NCBI GenBank assembly: GCA_947564305.1
Contig: CANOBT010000245.1
Location: forward strand, 1-7,007
Reading direction: 5' to 3'
Length of the DNA stretch: 7,007 bases
Source: an uncultured Lachnospiraceae bacterium
Lineage (GTDB): Bacteria > Bacillota_A > Clostridia > Lachnospirales > Lachnospiraceae
Shown here piece by piece: positions 1 through 4,562 of the stretch. A program made the position numbers and the translations under genes. How positions within the stretch are numbered: the stretch's first letter is position 1; the number at the start of each line of letters is the position of its first letter. Below the pieces are notes generated by a model. That model had not been told where the DNA came from, made no database searches, and saw nothing but the letters and a program-made list of their open reading frames with translations.

Positions 1-1
1 A

Positions 2-238
2 TCAAAAAAATTGTTTAACGATTATATTTATGTAATTGGTGATGAAATGTATTTTACGAGTATTAAGTAATTTTTTTACCAAAGAAATATTATCGCATAG
101 TAGATCTATATCTTCATGACCATCCATAAAAATTTTTGTGTCACTCAGCGACTCATAATTTCGTAAAATTACATAATTGACGGAAGAACGATTGAGTGTA
201 TCAAATATTTCTTGTATATTGTTCCATGTATGTCCCAT
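2..238 (-). CDS. Nucleotidyltransferase-like protein, N-terminal fragment, probably frameshifted
   Basis: This 78-residue frame starts at an ATG preceded by a good ribosome site (TGGAGAAT, about 6 bases upstream). It has an N-terminal helix, then VNYVILRNYESL and GHEDIDLL (residues 40-47). That combination resembles the start of nucleotidyltransferase-fold proteins found in capsule and exopolysaccharide clusters, where the paired Asp residues of the GxxDIDLL motif would bind metal. Those proteins are usually well over 150 residues, so this one is short. The frame ends in TGA immediately after a run of seven T (minus strand, positions 10-4). Dropping one T would let the frame read on through VKQFFD towards the window edge, which fits the family better than stopping. 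It is either a true frameshift or a homopolymer sequencing error. The family assignment rests on motif resemblance only; substrate and role are unknown. The base composition is very AT-rich compared with the right half of the window. Confidence 0.5.
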   Translation of the reverse strand: MGHTWNNIQEIFDTLNRSSVNYVILRNYESLSDTKIFMDGHEDIDLLCDNISLVKKLLNTRKIHFITNYINIIVKQFF

Positions 239-334
239 GCTTATTCTCCAATAATTTTATGGTAATTATGCTTATACCTTGTAAACAATAAGTTTTTGAG
301 GAACCAAAGCTATATAACTATAAATTATCCTCTG

Positions 335-493
335 TTAGTACTTTTCTCTTGATTTTATACTTATTATACATTTTCTTTCAATATGTGACAAATCCCACTC
401 AGCATATCCAGCACCTTCAACAGCATATCCTGAAAATAACTTTATATTTTCACAAACGCCATCATTTTTTGACGATTTGATTGACCTTATATT
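335..493 (-). pseudogene. Possible C-terminal coding remnant, unknown family
   Basis: In one minus-strand frame this stretch is open for 52 codons between two TAA stops. It has no usable ATG, GTG or TTG near its beginning and no ribosome site. The translation has a protein-like composition, including the segment SGYAVEGAGYAEWDLSHIE followed by a basic C-terminus ending KSREKY. I do not recognise the family. It could be the decayed tail of a gene that once lay upstream of the nucleotidyltransferase fragment, or a chance open frame. The rest of the 239-704 gap shows no gene, RNA or repeat that I can support. Confidence 0.22.
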
Positions 494-704
494 TTAGGAA
501 GAGATAATAAAGAAATATAAACAATGAATAGGATACAAACATTAGAATAGACATAACCTATACGAAACTCTCTCATTGACTGTGCAATACAAAGAGGCGG
601 CACCAAGAATTAAATTAACTGATATTTAATCCGAAAATACACACTCATACCACTACCCCCCATCCCCAACGAGGCACATATCAAAAGAATATTTCCCTGA
701 TAGC

Positions 705-735
705 AAAAGAAAAGCAGGCAAACGCTATTGCCTAC
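705..735 (-). terminator. Rho-independent terminator of the minus-strand operon
   Basis: Read on the minus strand, AGGCAA pairs with TTGCCT across a six-base loop (arms 728-733 and 716-721). A flanking G-U and a G-C pair extend the stem to about eight base pairs. The stem is followed by GCTTTTCTTTT, an adequate U-tract. The 5' arm overlaps the TAG stop of the DUF1801 gene (732-734), so it closes the transcription unit that begins near 2979. Confidence 0.7.
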
Positions 736-1133
736 TCCCCCTTATCACACCATATTGCAATCTCCCCGATTAATTCAAGGGGCAAAGGCTTATCATAAGG
801 AAACTGTATAGCGCCTTTGCTTGTTTTATATTCCTTGAGCCTGTCCGCAAATGCTTCCACCGCTTCTGGTCCAGGATACAGTCCTATATGTTTCTTGAAA
901 GCCGCAAACTGTATCAGGTTATATTTCTTCCTGTAAGTCGGCATACTCCATGATATTTTTTCCATAGCATCCGGTATTGCAGATTTTATTGTTTGATTCA
1001 CCTGCCGCAAATAACTTTGAGCCTGCTCCGGCTGTCGTTCTATATATTCTTCAATCGTTTTCGGAGCTTCGCCACAGTAATGCTCTTGATTTGTATTCTT
1101 AAATGTACGGCCGCATTTCGGACATTTCCACAT
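732..1133 (-). CDS. DUF1801 (YdhG/frataxin-like fold) protein with N-terminal zinc ribbon
   Basis: This is a 133-residue cytosolic protein. Residues 1-20 form a short zinc-ribbon-like knuckle (CPKC at 4-7, then HYC with Cys20). The DUF1801 domain follows and contains ISWSMPTY, the core LIQFAAFKKHIGLYPG, and the terminal KGAIQFPYDKPLP motif. DUF1801 proteins include B. subtilis YdhG and have a frataxin-like fold, with proposed but weakly tested roles in iron handling or small-molecule binding. I chose the ATG at 1133 because AGGAAGGGA lies about nine bases upstream and the protein then opens on the zinc knuckle. A TTG at 1184 would add 17 residues unlike the family and has no clear ribosome site. 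It is the last gene of the minus-strand operon, 51 bases after the DUF434 gene and directly before a terminator. The domain call is confident; the biochemical role is unknown. Confidence 0.85.
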   Translation of the reverse strand: MWKCPKCGRTFKNTNQEHYCGEAPKTIEEYIERQPEQAQSYLRQVNQTIKSAIPDAMEKISWSMPTYRKKYNLIQFAAFKKHIGLYPGPEAVEAFADRLKEYKTSKGAIQFPYDKPLPLELIGEIAIWCDKGE

Positions 1134-1184
1134 GTCTATTAATCCCTTCCTTTCAAAATCTTTACTTTCCCAATTTTCACTCAA

Positions 1185-1886
1185 TCAGAGTTGGATTTCC
1201 CAGACAGATGCCATCTTTTCCACAATTGCAGGCATAATGTTCAGCCAGTTTTCACAGCGGTTTAAAATAATAGCATCTCCACTAATCACACCCTCCATCT
1301 TCCCTAAAACCCGGTCTACATCAGGAATAATCTGTGTCTGCACAGATACGCCGTATTCTTGGGCACTCTGTCTAATCATTCCCGACAATCTGCCTGAATT
1401 GGATACAGGGGCATCCAAATAAAAAACTGCTTCTGATATTCCCAAACACTCTAACTGTGCAAGGAGCCGTCCAACCGCTTCCTGTGTCTTGTCAATGATA
1501 CGGTATGTCCCCCGCAATCCTGCCAGATCACGCAACACTCCATCTCTACAGAAAAAAACAGGAGAACCGGACAACGCCACTTCCAACGTGATAATCGTAT
1601 TAAAACCATCTATATGCACAGTCTTGGGAAGATATCCCTTTCCTTTTTGCAGCAGTTCCTTACCGAGCCGTTGCCAAACATATTCTTTTGCTGACACCGA
1701 CCTTGCCAAAGCCAGCCGCTGCCGTTCCGAAAACATATAATGGTTGCCCACAAAGGTTGTGACCGGTTTGACATCATATCCCCGGTCTAAGAGAAATTGA
1801 ACTTCATCTGCTGCTTTTCTCAACAATTTCAACTGTTTTCCGGTAAATTGTTTTTCATCCTCCGGAACATACCCTCTTCTGCCCAT
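1185..1886 (-). CDS. DUF434 / DUF5616-type conserved protein
   Basis: This is a 233-residue soluble protein of unknown function. Residues about 18-72 match the DUF434 pattern: a helical stretch, RGYDVKPVTTFVGNHY, then a SERQRLALAR helix. The C-terminal part (about 90-233) matches the domain usually found with it, DUF5616. It carries VHIDGFN (Asp93), LEVALSGS, CRDGVLRDLAGLRG, YLDAPVSNSGRLSG (Asp158) and SGDAIILNR (Asp203). This spacing of Asp residues is reminiscent of metal-dependent PIN/NYN-type nucleases, but that is my inference and not an established activity. The ATG at 1886 is preferred over the TTG at 1910 because AGGGATAGG sits six bases upstream and the MGRRGYVPEDE start is natural for the family. 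The start codon follows the CrcB-like remnant by only seven bases, so the gene belongs to the operon that begins with the HxlR regulator. There is no signal peptide and no membrane segment. Confidence 0.82.
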   Translation of the reverse strand: MGRRGYVPEDEKQFTGKQLKLLRKAADEVQFLLDRGYDVKPVTTFVGNHYMFSERQRLALARSVSAKEYVWQRLGKELLQKGKGYLPKTVHIDGFNTIITLEVALSGSPVFFCRDGVLRDLAGLRGTYRIIDKTQEAVGRLLAQLECLGISEAVFYLDAPVSNSGRLSGMIRQSAQEYGVSVQTQIIPDVDRVLGKMEGVISGDAIILNRCENWLNIMPAIVEKMASVWEIQL

Positions 1887-1893
1887 AGATCGC

Positions 1894-2022
1894 CTATCCC
1901 TTTCCCGCAATTCCCAGTCCTATGAATATAGCCAATATTCCAACCGCGACACTCAATACCGTATAAATAACTGCCAGATATATTTTCTCTCCTTTCAACA
2001 AACCCGTTGTCCCCAAATGCAA
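1894..2022 (-). pseudogene. crcB: CrcB/Fluc fluoride-channel C-terminal remnant
   Basis: From a possible TTG, 42 codons read LHLGTTG, then LLKGEKIYLAVIYTVLSV, then a hydrophobic tail ending GIAGKG and TAG. The second part aligns by eye with the last membrane helix of CrcB/Fluc fluoride exporters (LLxxGxxxxAxxYxxLSVxxGxLAxFxG). The short GTTG stretch resembles what precedes the signature GGFTTFSTFS segment in full-length proteins, but that signature, with the pore phenylalanine and the Thr/Ser-rich break, is missing. Full-length CrcB is about 110-130 residues with four helices, so this is most likely a deletion product that cannot form a channel. The stop lies seven bases before the DUF434 start. 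The region upstream in this frame (back to a TGA near 2064) does not look like CrcB. It could alternatively be an independent single-helix small protein. Confidence 0.5.
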
Positions 2023-2084
2023 AACATATCCTTTATCAGCATAGCCGCCTCTCTTCTTATATCAAGACCAGTAATATTTTTCAT
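1995..2084 (-). CDS. 29-residue coupled ORF, possible truncated N-terminus
   Basis: The ATG overlaps the stop codon of the 105-residue upstream gene in an ATGA arrangement, which would allow termination-reinitiation. The frame reads MKNITGLDIRREAA, then a Met-rich, mildly hydrophobic stretch, and ends at TGA after 29 residues. The start fits a real coupled gene, but the length does not match any family I recognise. It overlaps the beginning of the CrcB-like remnant in another frame. The simplest reading is the N-terminus of a lost gene joined by deletion to the CrcB tail. It might also be a chance ORF. Confidence 0.22.
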   Translation of the reverse strand: MKNITGLDIRREAAMLIKDMFCIWGQRVC

Positions 2085-2398
2085 CTCCGCAAAATCAATG
2101 CTACTGCTTCTTTTAAATCATCACTAAATTCTTCCAAATCATCCATCGAAATAACTTTATCATTAATCAGTCCTGCAATATCCCAATACATATCAGATTT
2201 TCTTAACTCAATACAAACACCCGGCGTTTTTCTGTCTCTCTTAATCCTTTTCTCTATCTCCCAAAACTTGGTGGATGCCGGTAAATCACTGCACAAATAG
2301 TCCGCATATTCCTTTACTAATTTTTCCATATAATGTTCCTGCCATCCACCAATCTTCTCCCTATATAATTTCCAATCTCTTTTTGAAGGCTCAACCAT
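2081..2398 (-). CDS. Conserved hypothetical protein, 105 residues
   Basis: This small, soluble, highly charged protein has no signal peptide, membrane segment or metal motif. It is rich in Trp, Asp, Glu and Lys. The recognisable blocks are WKLYREKIGGWQE, ASTKFWEIEKRIK and the acidic LDDxEEFSDDL-like end. I recall close homologues being widespread in clostridia, usually left as hypothetical or mislabelled as a transporter; nothing in this sequence supports a transporter. The start is secure because TAGGAGGAAATGAAAA places a perfect AGGAGG eight to nine bases before the ATG. It lies 13 bases downstream of the oxidoreductase stub and is co-transcribed with the HxlR regulator. It appears intact, in contrast to the broken genes on either side, so it is probably still under selection. 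Function unknown. Confidence 0.78.
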   Translation of the reverse strand: MVEPSKRDWKLYREKIGGWQEHYMEKLVKEYADYLCSDLPASTKFWEIEKRIKRDRKTPGVCIELRKSDMYWDIAGLINDKVISMDDLEEFSDDLKEAVALILRR

Positions 2399-2411
2399 TT
2401 TTCATTTCCTC

Positions 2412-2567
2412 CTAAGCATTAATATTTTGAATTTCCTCCCCGATATATCTTCCAAAGAAAACTGCAGAATGTCCCGCCTCCTCAACCCCTTTTATAAAAC
2501 TATCTACAAGCTGCGCCGTGTTACCCTTTGGCCTGCCCCCGCCTTGAATTACAAGTATCTTTTTCAT
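2412..2567 (-). pseudogene. NAD(P)H-dependent flavodoxin-like oxidoreductase, truncated stub
   Basis: This 51-residue frame opens with MKKILVIQGGGRPKGNT, then AQLVDSFIKG. That is the beta1/phosphate-binding loop and first helix of the flavodoxin-fold NAD(P)H-dependent oxidoreductases (NADPH-dependent FMN reductase family, usually about 180-210 residues). After EEAGHS the family's cysteine-containing segment and flavin-binding core are missing. The frame continues only with AVFFGRYIGEEIQNINA and TAG. The FFGRYI piece could be the C-terminal end of the same family (full-length members often end in a FGKxI-like helix), which would point to one large in-frame internal deletion. The start overlaps the HxlR stop (ATGA) and has a good AGAGGAG site. 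HxlR regulators commonly control such reductases. The stub cannot bind FMN as a normal member would. Confidence 0.7.
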
Positions 2568-2908
2568 CTATTTTTCTCCTCTCTATTATTTTCACCCCAA
2601 ACACATAACTGATCTAAAATAACCATCAAAGATTTTCCTTTGCCACTAAGACTGTATTCCACTTTTGGCGGAATCTGGGGATATTCTTTTCTAACAATAA
2701 GATGGTCTGCTTCCAATTCTTTCAAATTATTGCTGAGCGTCTTATCCGTCACATTTTTGAGATATCGCTTTAATTCATTAAATCTCACAACTTCAAATTC
2801 CATCAGGCAATAGAGGATTACCATCTTGTGCTTGCCGGATATCAGCGATAATGTATAACTAAATCCTGTATCTTCAAAATTTGCATTTTCAATATAATTC
2901 TTTATCAT
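2564..2908 (-). CDS. HxlR-family winged-helix transcriptional regulator
   Basis: This 114-residue cytosolic DNA-binding protein belongs to the HxlR (MarR-like winged helix) family, whose members usually act as dimers and often sense electrophiles or redox stress. The hallmarks are all visible: SLISGKHKMVILYCL (residues about 21-35), then RFNELKRYLKNVTDKTLSNNLKELE (recognition helix, about 42-66), DHLIVRKEYPQIPPKVEYSLSGKGKSL (the wing, about 69-93) and a C-terminal dimerisation helix. Its cysteines are Cys34 and Cys102. It lacks the N-terminal cysteine that does the sensing in B. subtilis YodB and HypR, so thiol-based sensing here is uncertain. It is divergent from a flavin-reductase-domain gene, shares overlapping promoters with it, and is coupled to an oxidoreductase stub downstream. 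It very likely represses both directions through the inverted repeat at 2945-3005. Its own ribosome site is weak (AAGAAAG). Confidence 0.92.
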   Translation of the reverse strand: MIKNYIENANFEDTGFSYTLSLISGKHKMVILYCLMEFEVVRFNELKRYLKNVTDKTLSNNLKELEADHLIVRKEYPQIPPKVEYSLSGKGKSLMVILDQLCVWGENNREEKNR

Positions 2909-2944
2909 TTTATACTTTCTTAAATAATAGTACCTTTCTTATAA

Positions 2945-3005
2945 GACAGTACTTGTTCTTTTTCTGTTACCGTCTATAATTATATATGCAGATACAAGTA
3001 CTGTC
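2945..3005. promoter_or_regulatory. Probable HxlR operator: 12-base perfect inverted repeat
   Basis: GACAGTACTTGT (2945-2956) and its exact reverse complement ACAAGTACTGTC (2994-3005) flank the two overlapping -10 boxes, with 37 bases between them. Each arm is itself nearly palindromic around AGTACT, so each could bind one dimer. A further AGTAC half-site lies at about 2929-2933. The left arm covers the -35 of the rightward promoter and the right arm covers the -35 of the leftward promoter. HxlR as the ligand is an inference from adjacency and arrangement. Confidence 0.65.
2953..2980 (+). promoter_or_regulatory. Sigma-A promoter for the flavoprotein gene
   Basis: TTGTTC (2953-2958) and a perfect TATAAT (2975-2980) are separated by 16 bases. 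The predicted start is near 2987, about 48 bases before the chosen ATG at 3035. The -35 box is overlapped by the left operator arm, and the -10 box overlaps the -10 box of the opposing promoter by two bases. Confidence 0.7.
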
Positions 3006-3007
3006 AA
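2979..3007 (-). promoter_or_regulatory. Consensus sigma-A promoter for the HxlR operon
   Basis: Read on the minus strand, TTGACA (3007-3002) is followed after exactly 17 bases by TATAAT (2984-2979). Both hexamers match the consensus completely. The predicted start is near 2972, about 63 bases before the HxlR ATG. The -35 box is overlapped by the right operator arm. Confidence 0.82.
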
Positions 3008-3034
3008 TTCCATATAAGAAAAGAGGTAATGACA

Positions 3035-3601
3035 ATGAGAAAAAAACTAAACTTAACCGAAGGTATTTTCCCAATGCCCGTTTTAATGGTTGCAACTTAC
3101 AACGAAGACGGCAGCGTCAATGTCATGAACGCCGCCTGGGGAACTATGCAGGAGAGAGGCAATGTAGCTCTCAATTTAACAGAAACACATAAAACAGTGA
3201 AGAACATCAAGGCAAGAGGCGCTTTTACCGTAAGTATTGCCGATGCCGCCCATGTAGTTGAAGCAGATTATTTTGGCGTCGAGTCTGGCAACCGGGTTGC
3301 AAATAAGTTTGAAAACAGTGGTCTTACGGCATCCAAATCCGAACTGTTGGACGCACCGGTTATCAATGAATTTCCGCTCTGCTTAGAATGTAAATTTATC
3401 GAATATCAGAACAATGCATATGGCTGCGGCGTGATTGGTAAAGTTGTAAATATTACGGCAGATGAACGTGTTATGGCGGGCGATAAGATTGATATGAATC
3501 TGGTAAACGCTATCGCTTTTGACCCTTATACCCACGGCTATTACAAAGTGGCGGAAAGAGTAGGAGAAGCCTTCAAAGATGGTTTACAGCTCAAAAAGTA
3601 A
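3035..3601 (+). CDS. Flavin reductase-domain (FMN-binding) flavoprotein
   Basis: This 188-residue cytosolic protein belongs to the flavin-reductase-like, FMN-binding split-barrel family (flavoredoxin-like). The family is visible in the FPMPVLMVATYNEDGSVNVMNAAWG opening (residues 12-36), which contains the FMN-contacting N-x-M-N-A segment. Next come NLTETHKTVKNIKARGAFTVSI (about 47-68), a Val-Glu-rich helix with YFGVESGNRVANKF, and a C-terminal FDPYTHGYYKV block. Members bind FMN and shuttle electrons or reduce flavins and electrophiles; the partner here is unknown. I chose the ATG at 3035 because the AAGAGG site (3021-3026) lies eight bases upstream. The ATG at 3029 would be only two bases from it. 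It is divergent from the HxlR regulator and shares its control region, so induction by whatever HxlR senses is likely. It appears complete and stands alone, with only remnants between it and the next gene. Confidence 0.88.
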   Translation: MRKKLNLTEGIFPMPVLMVATYNEDGSVNVMNAAWGTMQERGNVALNLTETHKTVKNIKARGAFTVSIADAAHVVEADYFGVESGNRVANKFENSGLTASKSELLDAPVINEFPLCLECKFIEYQNNAYGCGVIGKVVNITADERVMAGDKIDMNLVNAIAFDPYTHGYYKVAERVGEAFKDGLQLKK

Positions 3602-3623
3602 TGGTGTGAATTGTAATGGGTGC

Positions 3624-3643
3624 AAAATGCCAATGAGCATTTT
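3624..3643 (+). terminator. Weak hairpin after the flavoprotein gene
   Basis: AAAATGC (3624-3630) pairs with GCATTTT (3637-3643) around a six-base loop, 23 bases after the flavoprotein stop. The stem is AT-rich and is followed by A's and not by a clean T-tract, so termination would be inefficient. It may be only an AT-rich inverted repeat. Confidence 0.25.
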
Positions 3644-3683
3644 AAAAATGGTAGACTTGTTTATCCTAATTCTCCATGTTAAA

Positions 3684-3800
3684 ATGAGATTTGTAGAACA
3701 TTTCCATGATTTATATAAAGACAGCCCGGAAACCTTCATTGAGATCGGCGTGCATGATATTGTCATCGGTAATAAACTTATCATTGAGGCCGTCGTATAG
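3684..3800 (+). pseudogene. Short open remnant, unknown family
   Basis: This is a 38-codon frame from an ATG with no ribosome site, ending in TAG 35 bases before the regulator start. The translation runs RFVEHFHDLYKDSP, then ETFIEIGVHDIVIGNKLII, with a protein-like alternation of hydrophobic and charged residues. It is open further upstream to about 3579, but that part overlaps the end of the flavoprotein gene and looks less like protein. I do not recognise it. It may be the tail of a deleted gene. Apart from this and the hairpin at 3624-3643, the 3602-3835 gap shows nothing I can support. Confidence 0.2.
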
Positions 3801-3835
3801 ACAGAGTATCATATATGACAGGAGGAGCAAAGCAG

Positions 3836-4495
3836 ATGGAATTTCAAGACTGTTTTCCAATATGGAAGAAACTGACACCTTCACAGCAAAATACAATCGA
3901 CAAAAGCCTTATCCGCCGCTCTGTAAAAAAGGGAGAAACCATACATAGCGGCGGAATGGATTGTACCGGCCTTATTGTCATAAAATCCGGGCAGTTTCGG
4001 GCATACATCCTTTCTGACGAGGGGCGGGAAGTGACCATTTACCGCCTGTTTGATTTAGATATCTGCCTGCTCTCCGCCTCCTGCATGATACGCAGTATCC
4101 AGTTCGATATTACGATTGAGGCGGAAAAGGATACCAAGTTTTGGATCATTCCGGCAGAAATCTATAAACAAATCATGGAAACTTCGGCCCCGGCAGCAAA
4201 CTATACAAACGAAATTATGGCAGCCCGGTTTTCTGAGGTCATGTGGCTCATGGAACAGATTATGTGGAAAAGTATGGACAAACGCATTGCCGCCTTTCTT
4301 CTGGAGGAAACCGCTATTGAAGGTACGAACGAGCTGAAAATCACCCATGAAAGCATTGCCTGCCATCTGGGTACACACCGCGAGGTCGTTACCCGGATGC
4401 TCCACTATTTCCAGAAGGAGGGAATACTTAGGTTAGCCCGCGGTGTTGTCGAAGTTACGGATATCCCAAAATTAAACGCAATCTGCGATTCCTGA
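3836..4495 (+). CDS. Crp/Fnr-family transcriptional regulator
   Basis: This 219-residue regulator has an N-terminal cyclic-nucleotide-binding-type beta barrel (about 10-120, with KKGETIHSGG, LIVIKSGQFRAYILSDEGRE and DLDICLLSASC), a long dimerisation helix (about 124-160), and a C-terminal winged helix. The recognition region is THESIACHLGTHREVVTRML (170-189), where the HREVVTRML segment is typical of the family. It lacks the N-terminal cysteine cluster of FNR (only Cys6 lies near the N-terminus), and I do not see a clear cAMP-binding signature. The paired Cys77 and Cys83 in ICLLSASCMI lie in a segment that, as I recall, is conserved in a clostridial Crp/Fnr subgroup, and they are candidate redox or persulfide sensors. 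I chose the ATG at 3836 because AGGAGGAGC lies about ten bases upstream; an ATG at 3815 precedes that site and cannot use it. It converges on a rhodanese/CoA-disulfide reductase unit that it may regulate. The family is confident; the signal is unknown. Confidence 0.9.
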   Translation: MEFQDCFPIWKKLTPSQQNTIDKSLIRRSVKKGETIHSGGMDCTGLIVIKSGQFRAYILSDEGREVTIYRLFDLDICLLSASCMIRSIQFDITIEAEKDTKFWIIPAEIYKQIMETSAPAANYTNEIMAARFSEVMWLMEQIMWKSMDKRIAAFLLEETAIEGTNELKITHESIACHLGTHREVVTRMLHYFQKEGILRLARGVVEVTDIPKLNAICDS

Positions 4496-4515
4496 ATTTC
4501 GTACATACGCAGCAG

Positions 4516-4561
4516 AGGGGTTGTCGGGAAATGAAATTTTCAGACAACCCTTCCCCCTTTT
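4516..4561 (+). terminator. Hairpin terminator between convergent genes
   Basis: GGGTTGTC (4518-4525) pairs with GACAACCC (4543-4550), and an outer A-U and G-U pair make a ten-base stem. The 17-base loop can fold further through its GAAAT/ATTTC-like ends. C's and then TTTT (4558-4561) follow, so it best serves the Crp/Fnr gene. On the opposite strand there is no T-tract after the stem, so it would be a weak stop for the reductase gene. Confidence 0.6.
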
Positions 4562-4562
4562 G

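Noticed and set aside
239..704. Insertion-sequence remnant or small RNA in the gap
   Set aside because: No terminal inverted repeats, target duplications, transposase motifs or stable GC-rich hairpins were seen apart from the terminator at the right end. A 29-codon hydrophobic frame on the minus strand (about 495-585) has no ribosome site.
1134..1184. TTG start at 1184 extending the DUF1801 protein by 17 residues
   Set aside because: There is no clear ribosome site before the TTG, while AGGAAGGGA precedes the ATG at 1133 and the extra residues precede the zinc knuckle without any family resemblance.
2023..2412. Fluoride riboswitch ahead of the CrcB-like remnant
   Set aside because: I looked for the conserved GG-rich and ACCGCCGAT-like elements of the crcB motif and did not find them. 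The region is occupied by the 105-residue gene.
3784..3812. Possible promoter TTGAGG-17-TATCAT before the Crp/Fnr gene
   Set aside because: The predicted start would fall at the edge of the ribosome site (3820-3825), leaving almost no leader, and the -35 matches at only four of six positions. Too weak to list.
3809..3818. Ten-base palindrome TCATATATGA upstream of the Crp/Fnr gene
   Set aside because: It is short, pure AT in the centre, does not extend outward, and has no counterpart at the palindrome near 6633. It could be chance in AT-rich DNA.
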